DNA of 46,306 nt, taken from positions 1 to 46,306 of the forward strand of contig JAFGCH010000019.1 in assembly GCA_016932695.1 (NCBI GenBank), read 5' to 3'. Below the pieces are notes generated by a model, which was given only the letters and a program-made list of their open reading frames with translations, had not been told where the DNA came from and searched no databases. This DNA comes from Acidimicrobiia bacterium (GTDB lineage Bacteria; Actinomycetota; Acidimicrobiia; Spongiisociales; UBA11373). Every line of letters starts with the position of its first letter. Within the stretch, counting starts at the first letter, position 1. The position numbers and the translations under genes were made by a program. Shown in pieces: positions 33,001-40,959 of this stretch.

Positions 33001-34407
33001 CTACCCGACCGAACCCTCCATCTGCAGCTCGATGAGGCGGTTGAGCTCCACGGCGTACTCCATGGGCAGCTCCCGCACGATGGGCTCGATGAAGCCGGCC
33101 ACGATCATGGCGGTGGCCTCGGGCTCGGTGAGCCCCCGACTCATGAGGTAGAACAACTGGTCGTCGCCCACCTTGGATACGGTGGCCTCGTGGCCGATGG
33201 AGGCATCGGCCTCTTCGATCTCCATGTAGGGATAGGTGTCGGAGCGGCTCTCGGGGTCGAGGATCAGGGCGTCGCACCGCACGAACGACTTGACGTTGGC
33301 GGCTCCCTGTTCGACCCGGAGCAGGCCCCGGTAACCGGCCCGGCCCCCGTCTTTGGAGATGGACTTGGAGGTGATCAGGGAGGTGGTGTTCGGGGCAGCG
33401 TGGACGATCTTGGCGCCGGTGTCCTGATGCTGGCCCTCACCGGCGAAGGCGATCGACAGCACCTCCCCATGGGCCCCCTCCCCTACCAGCCATACCGCGG
33501 GGTACTTCATGCTCAGCCGAGACCCGATGTTCCCATCCACCCATTCCATCTTGGCGTTGCGGTGGGCCACCGCCCGCTTGGTGACCAAGTTGAAGACGTT
33601 GTTGGACCAGTTCTGGATGGTGGTGTACCGGCAGCGGCCCCCGTCCTTGATGATGATCTCCACCACCGCGGCATGCAGCGAGTCGGTGGAGTAGATGGGA
33701 GCCGAGCAGCCCTCCACGTAGTGGCAGAAGGCCCCCTCATCCACGATGATCAGGGTGCGCTCGAACTGGCCCATGTTCTCGGCGTTGATGCGGAAGTAGG
33801 CCTGCAACGGCTGGTCGAGGTGCACGCCGGGGGGCACGTAGATGAACGACCCACCCGACCACACCGCCGAGTTCAACGCGGCGTACTTGTTGTCGCCGGG
33901 GGGAATGATCGTGCCGAAGTACTGCCGCACCAGGTCGGGGTACTCCCGCACCGCAGTGTCCATATCGCAGAAGAGCACGCCGAGGCGTTCGAGGTCCTCC
34001 CGGTTGCGGTGGTACACCACCTCCGACTCATACTGCGCGGTGACTCCTGCCAGGTACTTCCTCTCGGCTTCCGGAATGCCCAGGCGCTCGTAGGTCTTCT
34101 TGATGCCCTCGGGCACCATGTCCCAATCCTTGGCCTGCCCCTCCATCGGCTTGATGTAGTAGTAGATGTCGTCCAAGTCGATGGTGTCGAGGAGCCCTCC
34201 GCCTCCCCATTGGGGCACCGGCTTGCGCAGGAAGCGCTCGTAAGCCTTGAGCCGGAAATCGAGCATCCAGGCGGGCTCACCCTTCATGGCCGACATGCGG
34301 CGGATGATGTCGGGGTTCAGTCCCTTCTCGGGCTTGAACACGTAGTCTTCGGCGTCGGACCACCCCAGGCGGTACTTGCCCAGGTCGATATCGACGGTGG
34401 TGCCCAT
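33001..34407 (-). CDS. sufB: Fe-S cluster assembly protein SufB
   Basis: A 468-aa SufB, scaffold subunit on which the nascent cluster forms. Conserved blocks are [20 protein letters not shown], the long beta-helix with [20 protein letters not shown], and the C-terminal [11 protein letters not shown] (the cysteine equivalent to the key E. coli Cys405) with [25 protein letters not shown]. Both the Cys and the following His are present. ATG at 34407 has GAGGAG 9 nt upstream. It stands apart from the other suf genes, with YccF, nucS, a sigma factor and UDG in between. Confidence 0.95.
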   Translation of the reverse strand: MGTTVDIDLGKYRLGWSDAEDYVFKPEKGLNPDIIRRMSAMKGEPAWMLDFRLKAYERFLRKPVPQWGGGGLLDTIDLDDIYYYIKPMEGQAKDWDMVPEGIKKTYERLGIPEAERKYLAGVTAQYESEVVYHRNREDLERLGVLFCDMDTAVREYPDLVRQYFGTIIPPGDNKYAALNSAVWSGGSFIYVPPGVHLDQPLQAYFRINAENMGQFERTLIIVDEGAFCHYVEGCSAPIYSTDSLHAAVVEIIIKDGGRCRYTTIQNWSNNVFNLVTKRAVAHRNAKMEWVDGNIGSRLSMKYPAVWLVGEGAHGEVLSIAFAGEGQHQDTGAKIVHAAPNTTSLITSKSISKDGGRAGYRGLLRVEQGAANVKSFVRCDALILDPESRSDTYPYMEIEEADASIGHEATVSKVGDDQLFYLMSRGLTEPEATAMIVAGFIEPIVRELPMEYAVELNRLIELQMEGSVG

Positions 34408-34716
34408 AGCCGGTTGCTCCTCAGTGCTTCTGGTCGATTGCCACTACACGCGTAGGGGATTGTGGCGCGGGCCTCCACCCTACTCAATGGCGGCGAGGGG
34501 AAAGCCGGAACGCCGGGGAGGCTGCGGGGGCGCCGGAGCGGAGTTGGGGGGAGTGGGGGGAAGACCGACCCGCGCCGGCGCCCTTCCGCATCACCTATTA
34601 CAACACCGTCCCGGGCTAATGCGTTCCCGCCGCCGACGCCCGCACCTGTAAGATGCTCGGGCCCGGGCCCGACATCCCGGCGCTCGTTCCACCCGAACAG
34701 GCAGCGAGGGCCTTCC
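34408..34716. other. Divergent intergenic region between sufB and infA
   Basis: The 309-bp region must hold both promoters. On the plus strand TGTAAGAT at 34647-34654 is an extended -10-like candidate for infA with no good -35. On the minus strand a TAGGGT lies about 70 nt before sufB. Most of the rest is G-rich low complexity. No RNA gene, Rrf2/SufR-type palindrome or repeat is recognisable. Confidence 0.35.
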
Positions 34717-34944
34717 TTGGCCAAACAGGAAGATGTCGTACGCGTACAGGGCACGGTCGTGGAGACCCTGCCGAACGCCATGTTCCGCGTGCAGGTCGAC
34801 GGTGGCCTCGAAGTTCTGGCTCGGGCCTCGGGCAAGATGCGTCGGGGCCGCTACATCCGCATCCTGCCTGGGGACCGCGTCGACCTGGACCTTTCGGTCT
34901 ACGACCCGTCGCGGGGCCGCATCGTCTGGCGCTACAAAGACTGA
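34717..34944 (+). CDS. infA: Translation initiation factor IF-1
   Basis: A 75-aa S1/OB-fold protein of normal IF-1 length. It contains [42 protein letters not shown] and [13 protein letters not shown], all canonical. It binds the ribosomal A site during initiation. The TTG start at 34717 follows GCGAGG 7 nt upstream. The frame is open further up but without similarity. In many bacteria infA stands before rpmJ-rpsM, but here it is a lone gene convergent with GAPDH, unless a second copy exists elsewhere. Confidence 0.95.
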   Translation: MAKQEDVVRVQGTVVETLPNAMFRVQVDGGLEVLARASGKMRRGRYIRILPGDRVDLDLSVYDPSRGRIVWRYKD

Positions 34945-34945
34945 C

Positions 34946-34961
34946 GCCGGGCGCGGCCGGC
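34946..34961. terminator. Hairpin between infA and the type II GAPDH gene
   Basis: GCCGG-gcgcgg-CCGGC fills the 18-bp gap between two convergent stop codons. There is no T tract, so it could act in both directions only as a weak or Rho-assisted terminator. Confidence 0.35.
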
Positions 34962-34962
34962 T

Positions 34963-36018
34963 TCACACCTCCCGGAACAGATAGGGCCGCAACACGTCCA
35001 TGCGGTCTTCGAACCCCTCCGGGTGCAGGTACCACAGGGTGGCCGCCACCGAGGACAGCAGGGCATTGCCATCCTGCGGGGTGAAACAGAACCCCACCAC
35101 GGTGCGCCCCTCGCGCACGGCGATGGTCTGCACGGGCACCACCGTCTGGCTCAGGATCCGGCCGAAGTAGCCGTGATCCCTGCCGAAGGAGAAGACCCGG
35201 TTGGCGGAGCGCTTGCGGGTGAGCGCCACCCGGGTGTTGGCCTCCAGGCGCCCCACCACCTCTTCGGCGGTCACCTCGTGGTCCAGGGTCAGGCTGAAGT
35301 GCAAGACGTGCATGTACTGGGTGTTCAACACGATGGCCGAGGACCACAGCGGGAGGTCGAGGCCCAGGGTGGCGAACACCCCGTGGGCATCCCGGGCGTG
35401 GTGGGTGCCGAAGCGAGAGTCGTCGTGCTTGCCCACCGTAGGGCTCGGGGCGAACGACCCGTCCTGGCTGATGTCGTTGGCCCGGCGCATGCACACGAAT
35501 CGCCCGTCGGCCAAATGGGAGGCCCCCCCAGCGAAGGCGATGGCCTTCACCAGCACCGAGATGTTATGGGTGTTGCAGGAGACCACATGCAGAAAGCGGT
35601 CCTCGCCGCGCACCAGTGCCTCGTCGTTGATCCCCCGGGCGTACATCTTGCCGAACCCGTACTCCGACCCCTGGGCCATGAACCCCAGGGGCCCCTCGAG
35701 GGCCGCGTAGAGCATCTCCTTGTTCTTGTTCCCCGCCGGGCTGCTGTCGATGACCACGGTGGCGCGCTCCAGGGCCTCGGCGCCTCCCAGGCGGGGGCTC
35801 AAGCCCAGCGCCACGAAGTCCTTGCGCCGCTCGTCGTCCACCGCCAGGGCCGCCCCGCGCCGCACCAGGTCGGCGATCTTGGCCCGCTCCTCCACGTTGG
35901 GGGTCCGCTTGTGGAAGGTGACCTCGTCGATGCCGAACGCCTCCCGGTGGTCCACCAGCAGTCCGATGAGCGGCTCACCTATGGTCCCGGTACCGACGAC
36001 GTGGACTACCTTCCGCAT
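34963..36018 (-). CDS. Type II (archaeal-type) glyceraldehyde-3-phosphate dehydrogenase-like protein
   Basis: A 351-aa protein with an NAD(P)-binding start (VVHVVGTGTIGEPLIGLL), a TVVIDSSPAGNKNKEMLYAA segment and the catalytic cysteine in HVVSCNTHN, followed by RRANDIS and TQYMHVLHFS. These blocks follow archaeal GAPDH (SCNTT, RRAADP, TTxMHVH) rather than the common bacterial GapA (SCTTN). It is likely to work on glyceraldehyde-3-phosphate or a related phosphorylated aldehyde. ATG at 36018 follows GGGAGG 9 nt upstream. Together with the GapN at 4-5.8 kb it makes two non-standard triose-phosphate dehydrogenases in one window. Confidence 0.78.
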   Translation of the reverse strand: MRKVVHVVGTGTIGEPLIGLLVDHREAFGIDEVTFHKRTPNVEERAKIADLVRRGAALAVDDERRKDFVALGLSPRLGGAEALERATVVIDSSPAGNKNKEMLYAALEGPLGFMAQGSEYGFGKMYARGINDEALVRGEDRFLHVVSCNTHNISVLVKAIAFAGGASHLADGRFVCMRRANDISQDGSFAPSPTVGKHDDSRFGTHHARDAHGVFATLGLDLPLWSSAIVLNTQYMHVLHFSLTLDHEVTAEEVVGRLEANTRVALTRKRSANRVFSFGRDHGYFGRILSQTVVPVQTIAVREGRTVVGFCFTPQDGNALLSSVAATLWYLHPEGFEDRMDVLRPYLFREV

Positions 36019-36078
36019 GGGCCCGCCTCCCGCTTGCTTTGCCCCCGATGCTAAGGCCCGGCCGGGAGGGATGCCCCC

Positions 36079-37536
36079 CTAGGCCATGCCGTAGTAGTGC
36101 ACCCAGTCCTCGGCAGCCACCCGGCGGCCGTCGGCATCCCAGGAGACCACCGTCACCAGGGAGGCATAGGGGCCGGCGACGGCCGGGCCCGAGGCAAGGC
36201 ACCGCAGCGACTCCCCGGCTTCCAGGATCCGGTCGCCGGTGCAGGAGATGGCGCCACCGGGCATGAACGGGTCCTGGATGGTCAGGTTGTAGACGATGTT
36301 GTTGCCCGTGTAGGTGATCACGTACTCGAAGGCCGCAGTGGCGCCGACCGGGATGGCAGGGGCAGAGGCGGCGGTATCGGCTTGCGCCCCGTTGACCGTC
36401 ACCTCTAGGTCGAGATGGTGAATGCGGGGTTGGTTGCGGACGTGGTAGTAGATGGGATCGAAGGCGCGCAACACCACCGTGCCGGCGCGGGCGCTCACCC
36501 GGGCCTCCGAAGCGAACTCGCCGAGACGGGCCGTCGTCTCGGCCCGGCAGGTCATGGAAGCGCCGGGCGCCAGACGGCGCTGCGGGCAGGTCACGCTGCC
36601 CAGGGCCATGTCACGCACTCGCACCCGGGTGAGCAGGGTGCCGCCGGTGTTGGCCACCACGTAGGTGAAGGGGATGGTTGCACCGGGGCGGCCCACCCGC
36701 GGGCCGGGAGGGGTATCACCCTCGAAGCCGTCGACGAAGCCCTCCAGGCTGATCCCCGGATCCGAAGCGGCACCGACATAGTGGAGCAGGTCCCGATCGG
36801 AGACTTCGCGACCGGAGGCATCCCAGGCGCGCGCCTCGGCGACGGCGGCGTGGGCCCCTGCCTCGGCGGGCCGCCGGGCGGCGCACACCACCCGCTCCCC
36901 CGGCGCCAGAGTGAGCGTCGGACAGGTGATGGCTCCCAGAGCCTCGTCGTGCACCCAAAGGCCGACCAGCGAGACATTGCCCGTGTTGCGGACGCGATAG
37001 CGGTACGCCAGAGGAGCCCCCGGAGCCACGATGACCCCGGGCGGGTCGTCGGCGTCCTCCCCTTTGACGAAGGCCTCCAAGTCCAGCGACGGGTCGGGCG
37101 CACCGCCGTCCCCGGTGCCGGCGTAGTGAGCCGCCCGGTCGGTGGGCACGACGCTGCCGGCGTCGTCCCAGGCCCAGGCCTGCACGGCGCGGTGGTGCTC
37201 CCCCGCCTCGGCGGTGGACGAGGCTGTACAGCGCACCGTCTCTCCCGGCCCCACCGACCGGTCGGGGCACTCGGCGGCCCCCACTCCGTCGTGCCACAGG
37301 TACAACGCCCACAGGTTGGCCGTGCCCGAGTTGGTCACCCGATAAGACCAGCTTATGGTCACCCCGGTCTCGAAGGTGGGCCCGGGAGCCGTACCGGCTG
37401 AGACGCCGTTGGCCACCACCCGCAGCACCAGGGGCCCGTCCGCACCGTCGAGGGCTGCCACCGGGCTCGTCGCCGGCAGGGCGGCCAGCAGCACCAGGAG
37501 TGCCAGCATCACCGCGCTGCGCCGAGCAGCGGCCAC
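36079..37536 (-). CDS. Secreted protein with four cysteine-paired repeats (485 aa)
   Basis: After a signal peptide (VAAARRSAVMLALL...SPVAA) come four immunoglobulin-like repeats of about 110 residues. Each contains a YxVxNTGxxxL strand, an LGxxxCP segment and a VxC strand, giving one conserved cysteine pair per repeat, then an SWDADGR-type end. The pattern recalls the DUF11/CARDB-like repeats of surface proteins. There is no LPXTG or membrane anchor, and the protein ends HYYGMA. GTG at 37536 is preferred because GGAGGG is just upstream and it begins the signal peptide. It is a paralogue of the upstream 692-aa protein, nearly identical over the last 60 residues. Confidence 0.78.
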   Translation of the reverse strand: MAAARRSAVMLALLVLLAALPATSPVAALDGADGPLVLRVVANGVSAGTAPGPTFETGVTISWSYRVTNSGTANLWALYLWHDGVGAAECPDRSVGPGETVRCTASSTAEAGEHHRAVQAWAWDDAGSVVPTDRAAHYAGTGDGGAPDPSLDLEAFVKGEDADDPPGVIVAPGAPLAYRYRVRNTGNVSLVGLWVHDEALGAITCPTLTLAPGERVVCAARRPAEAGAHAAVAEARAWDASGREVSDRDLLHYVGAASDPGISLEGFVDGFEGDTPPGPRVGRPGATIPFTYVVANTGGTLLTRVRVRDMALGSVTCPQRRLAPGASMTCRAETTARLGEFASEARVSARAGTVVLRAFDPIYYHVRNQPRIHHLDLEVTVNGAQADTAASAPAIPVGATAAFEYVITYTGNNIVYNLTIQDPFMPGGAISCTGDRILEAGESLRCLASGPAVAGPYASLVTVVSWDADGRRVAAEDWVHYYGMA

Positions 37537-37622
37537 GATCCCTCCAGTAGAGACGACCACTACGCGCATCAAGAATAACGCTCTACGTAGTTGCCACTCA
37601 AGGGCGATTGCAGCCCGTCACC

Positions 37623-37634
37623 GTGACTAGTCAC
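37623..37634. promoter_or_regulatory. Perfect 12-bp palindrome GTGACTAGTCAC
   Basis: It is located in the 125-bp gap between the two repeat-protein genes, 87 bp upstream of the 485-aa gene start. GTGACTAGTC recurs at 39825-39834, 85 bp upstream of the paralogue. It may be a regulator site shared by the pair. Confidence 0.5.
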
Positions 37635-37661
37635 CGTCGCGCAGCCTGGCGGCAGGAACGG

Positions 37662-39740
37662 CTAGGCCATGCCGTAGTAGTGGACCCAGTCCTCGGCGGT
37701 GACCCGGCGCCCGTCGGCATCCCAAGACACCACCGTCACCAGCGAAGCATACGGGCCTGCCGTCGCCGGCACGGTCGCGGTGCAGCGCAGCGTCTCCCCC
37801 ACGGTGAGCGTCCGATCCCCGCTGCAGGAGATCAGCGACGCGGGGATGAAGGGGTCCTGGATGGTCACGTTGAAGACCGTGTTGTTGCCGGTGTAGGTGA
37901 CGGCATAGGAGAACCGGGCGGAGTCACCCGCCGGGATGCTCGGAGCGGAGGCAGGGTCGTCGGCGTCGCGTCCGTTGACCGTCACCTCGAGGGCCAGGTT
38001 GTGGATGCGGGGCTCGGACCGGACGTGGTAGTAGATGGGATCCGAGTCGGTCACCGGGCCGTCGGTGGAGTCGGCGGCTACCCGCCCAGCAGAGGCGAAC
38101 TCACCCAGGCGGGCCACGGTGGTGGCATTACAGGTCATCGATTCGCCGAGCCCCAGCGTCGTCCCGGGACAGGCCACCTCACCGAGGGCGTCATCGGTGA
38201 CCCGGATCGAGGCTAAGGGCACCCCCCCGGTGTTGGTCACCAGGTAGGTGAACAGGATCTCCTCGCCGGGCCGGCGCACCCGCGGCCCGGGAGGGCGATC
38301 GCCGTCGAAGCCCTCGACCAGAGCCTCGATCTCCACCGCCGCCGTACCGCTCGCCCCAAGGTAGTAGTAGGGGTCCGTGTCGATCGCTTCGGCGCCGAAG
38401 GCATCCCAGCCGTGGGCCTCCACGGAGGCGGCGAACACTCCCGCCCCCACAGTTCGCGTAGTCGTGCAGGTCACGGTGTCTCCCGGCCGCAAGTAGCGGG
38501 TTGGGCAGGTGATCGTGCCCAGGGCACCGTCGCGGACCCAAAGGCCCCAGAGCTCGACGTTGCCGGTGTTGCGTGCCACGTAGCGGAACTCGACGTTGCT
38601 CCCCGGCGCCACCATGGGCCCCGGAGCGGCGTCGGCGTCCTCGCCGGCGACATAGGCCTCGAGGTCGATGGCCGGGACCGGTACGAAGGCGGAAGTGGCC
38701 CCCGTGTAGTAGGCATCGACCCGGGCCGCCGCCTCGGCGCCGGTATCGTCCCAGGCCCAGGCCTGCACGCTCTCCCGATAGTCGCCGGGAGCCGCGATGG
38801 CCGCCGCCGTGCAGCGCACCGTCTCTCCCGCAGCCAGGGAGCGGTCGGGGCAGTCCGCCCGGCCGAGGCCGTCGTGCCAGATGTACAACGCCCACAAGTT
38901 CGCCGACCCAGTGTTGGTGACGTCGTAGGCCCAGGCCACCGCCGCCCCGGCGTCGACGCTGGGACCCGGCGCCTGCCCGGCGAAAGCGCCGTTGGCCGAG
39001 ATCTCCATGACCAGAACGCCGGGGTCCGCGGGCGCTGGGCCGGGAGCGGCGGTGGTCGTGGTGGTCGTGGTGGTCGTCGACGTCGAGGAGGTGGCCGGCG
39101 GGGGCAACTCCACGCCGAGGACGATCTGATCCAGCGCACCCGCCCCCCGCAGGTCGAGGTTCATCTCCACGATCCCCGCCGCGTCCAGCCGGATCAGCCG
39201 CGACCTGCGATCGCCGGTGGCCGTCAGGCGGCTGGTGGCCGACGTGCCGGCCGTCGTCACCAGCGTCAGCGAGGGCCGACGGTTGTCGGTATCGGCGATT
39301 ACGAGCGAATCGATCGTCACCACGCCGGGCCCGAACCCGCGAAAGTCCAGAGTCAGGGTGCCGTCCTCGGCGTCGTCGGGATCGGTGGCGTCGCCGTCCT
39401 CCGACACGATCAGCAGGTTCCCCAGCGAGGGGAAGAACAGATCGGAATCCCCACCGGTGCATCCCCGACTGGTACCCAGCGGCAGGCAGGCGCCGTCGAA
39501 CACCATTGCCCGATTCACCCCAGGAAGGGCACGCCTCTCGCCTACCACCCTGATGCTGCCGTCGACCGCGGCGCCGGAGGCCCCGGAGCCCACCGCCACC
39601 GAATCCACCAGGGCACCCTCGACGAGGCCCTCGAAATCGATGGTGACCGTGGCGGTCTCGGCGCGCGCCGTAGCCACCACCAGCAGGGGCAGCGTCGCCA
39701 ACATCGCCACGACGGCCGTGACGGCTAGGCCTCTCCGCAT
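37662..39740 (-). CDS. Secreted multidomain repeat protein (692 aa)
   Basis: A signal peptide (MRRGLAVTAVVAMLATLPLL...ATARA) is followed by a roughly 190-residue N-terminal domain. There TIDFEGLVEG, a C-L-P...GC pair and GNLLIVSEDGDATDPDDAEDG suggest a jelly-roll, carbohydrate-binding-like fold. A Thr-rich linker (SSTSTTTTTTTTTAAP) leads into four repeats homologous to those of the 485-aa neighbour, each with a cysteine pair, ending in the same AEDWVHYYGMA. ATG at 39740 follows GGAGGG. There is no cell-wall anchor. It is likely an extracellular adhesin or matrix protein, but function is inferred only from architecture. Confidence 0.8.
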   Translation of the reverse strand: MRRGLAVTAVVAMLATLPLLVVATARAETATVTIDFEGLVEGALVDSVAVGSGASGAAVDGSIRVVGERRALPGVNRAMVFDGACLPLGTSRGCTGGDSDLFFPSLGNLLIVSEDGDATDPDDAEDGTLTLDFRGFGPGVVTIDSLVIADTDNRRPSLTLVTTAGTSATSRLTATGDRRSRLIRLDAAGIVEMNLDLRGAGALDQIVLGVELPPPATSSTSTTTTTTTTTAAPGPAPADPGVLVMEISANGAFAGQAPGPSVDAGAAVAWAYDVTNTGSANLWALYIWHDGLGRADCPDRSLAAGETVRCTAAAIAAPGDYRESVQAWAWDDTGAEAAARVDAYYTGATSAFVPVPAIDLEAYVAGEDADAAPGPMVAPGSNVEFRYVARNTGNVELWGLWVRDGALGTITCPTRYLRPGDTVTCTTTRTVGAGVFAASVEAHGWDAFGAEAIDTDPYYYLGASGTAAVEIEALVEGFDGDRPPGPRVRRPGEEILFTYLVTNTGGVPLASIRVTDDALGEVACPGTTLGLGESMTCNATTVARLGEFASAGRVAADSTDGPVTDSDPIYYHVRSEPRIHNLALEVTVNGRDADDPASAPSIPAGDSARFSYAVTYTGNNTVFNVTIQDPFIPASLISCSGDRTLTVGETLRCTATVPATAGPYASLVTVVSWDADGRRVTAEDWVHYYGMA

Positions 39741-39760
39741 GGGTCCCTCCACGATTCAAC

Positions 39761-39780
39761 TACTCTGAGTGGTCAGAGTA
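39761..39780. promoter_or_regulatory. Inverted repeat upstream of the 692-aa protein gene
   Basis: TACTCTGA-gtgg-TCAGAGTA is a perfect inverted repeat with 8-bp arms, ending 21 bp before the start codon. It overlaps a GCGTTACTCTGA block that is also conserved (as GCGTTATTCTTGA) upstream of the paralogue. It is probably an operator or promoter-proximal site. Confidence 0.55.
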
Positions 39781-39828
39781 ACGCCATGTGCGTTCAGAGA
39801 CGAGGGCCATTCCCGTCGAGTCGAGTGA

Positions 39829-40959
39829 CTAGTCCCTAGCCAGCTGGCCGCAGGCCTCCTCCAGCCGGGCGGCGGTCTCCAGGGGGGTGGAAGCATGCGG
39901 GGAAACGCGCACCCAACCGGAGCGGCGGGACACCACCAGGCCGGCTGCGGCCAGGCGGCCGGCCGTGGCGGCGGGATCCTCCCCCGGCAGGCGGAAGCAG
40001 ACGATGCCGGCCCGCTCTCCGGGCCGGCGCCAGGGTGCCAGCACCTCGGCCCCGACGCGGCGGACGGCTTCCTCCATCGCCGCCGCCCGCTCCAGCACGG
40101 CCCCCTCGATACCGGCCACGCCGGCCATCTCGATGACTTCGACGGCGGCACCCATCTGCAGGGCGCCGAGGTAGGGGGGAGATCCTTCCTGGAAGCGCCC
40201 GGCGTTCTCCCGAACCTCGTGGGGCGGCGGGGTCTCGAAGTCGAGGTAGTGCTCCACTCCACACCACCCGGTGAGAGTCGCCTCGAGGCGATCCAAGGCC
40301 CGCTCCCCCGCGGCCATCACCCCACTGCCCCATCCGGCCCGCAGCCACTTCTGCCCCCCGGCCAGCAGCACATCGGCGGGCTCCAGACCGGCGGCCACCG
40401 CCCCCAGGCCCTGGATGGCGTCCACCACCAGGAGGGGCTCCGGGAAGGCCCGGCGTAATCCCTCCAGGTCAACTCGGAAGCCGGTCACGAAGTCGACCAG
40501 GCTCACCGCCACCGCCCGGGTCTCCCCATCCACCGCCGGGGCAAGGCGCTCCGCGTTCACCCGGAAGTCGGGGCAGGCCACCAGGCGCACCGCCGGCCCG
40601 CCCACGGCTTCGGCCCGCAGCCAGGGGTAGATGTTGGCGGGGAACTCATGGGCGGGGACCACCACGTTGCCGCCGGCACGCAGCAGGCCGAAGGCCACCT
40701 GGAAGATGCCCGCCGAGGTGGAGGGGATGGTGGTGACCCGGTCGGGGGCCGCCCCCACCAGGCGGGCCATGGCAGCGGTGGCAGCTTGGTGGCGAGCGGC
40801 GATCGCCTGAGAGGCATTCCCGGGTGGAGCAGCCACCACATCCAGCACCGACGCCATGGCCTCCCGCACCCGGTGCGACACCGGGCCGGTGGAGGCGAAC
40901 TCCAAGTAGCCGGGGGATTCCTCGAACTGCTCCAGGTAGACGGCGGGAAGAGGGCTCAC
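39829..40959 (-). CDS. Class V aminotransferase-fold PLP enzyme
   Basis: A 376-aa PLP-dependent class V aminotransferase. It has an N-terminal GYLEFASTGPVS start, TTIPSTSAGIFQVAFGLL phosphate-cup region, Asp in LLVVDAIQGLGAVA and the PLP lysine in LLAGGQKWLRAGWGSGVM. The best fit is cysteine desulfurase/selenocysteine lyase-like or kynureninase-like enzymes. The group I/II desulfurase Cys loop is not recognisable near the C-terminus, so it is probably not a sulfur donor. GTG overlaps the DUF885-like gene stop by 4 nt, so they are co-translated. Substrate unknown. Confidence 0.82.
   Translation of the reverse strand: MSPLPAVYLEQFEESPGYLEFASTGPVSHRVREAMASVLDVVAAPPGNASQAIAARHQAATAAMARLVGAAPDRVTTIPSTSAGIFQVAFGLLRAGGNVVVPAHEFPANIYPWLRAEAVGGPAVRLVACPDFRVNAERLAPAVDGETRAVAVSLVDFVTGFRVDLEGLRRAFPEPLLVVDAIQGLGAVAAGLEPADVLLAGGQKWLRAGWGSGVMAAGERALDRLEATLTGWCGVEHYLDFETPPPHEVRENAGRFQEGSPPYLGALQMGAAVEVIEMAGVAGIEGAVLERAAAMEEAVRRVGAEVLAPWRRPGERAGIVCFRLPGEDPAATAGRLAAAGLVVSRRSGWVRVSPHASTPLETAARLEEACGQLARD

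Noticed and set aside
34408-34716. Possible riboswitch or RNA gene between sufB and infA
   Set aside because: It is G-rich low complexity without a convincing paired structure or terminator.
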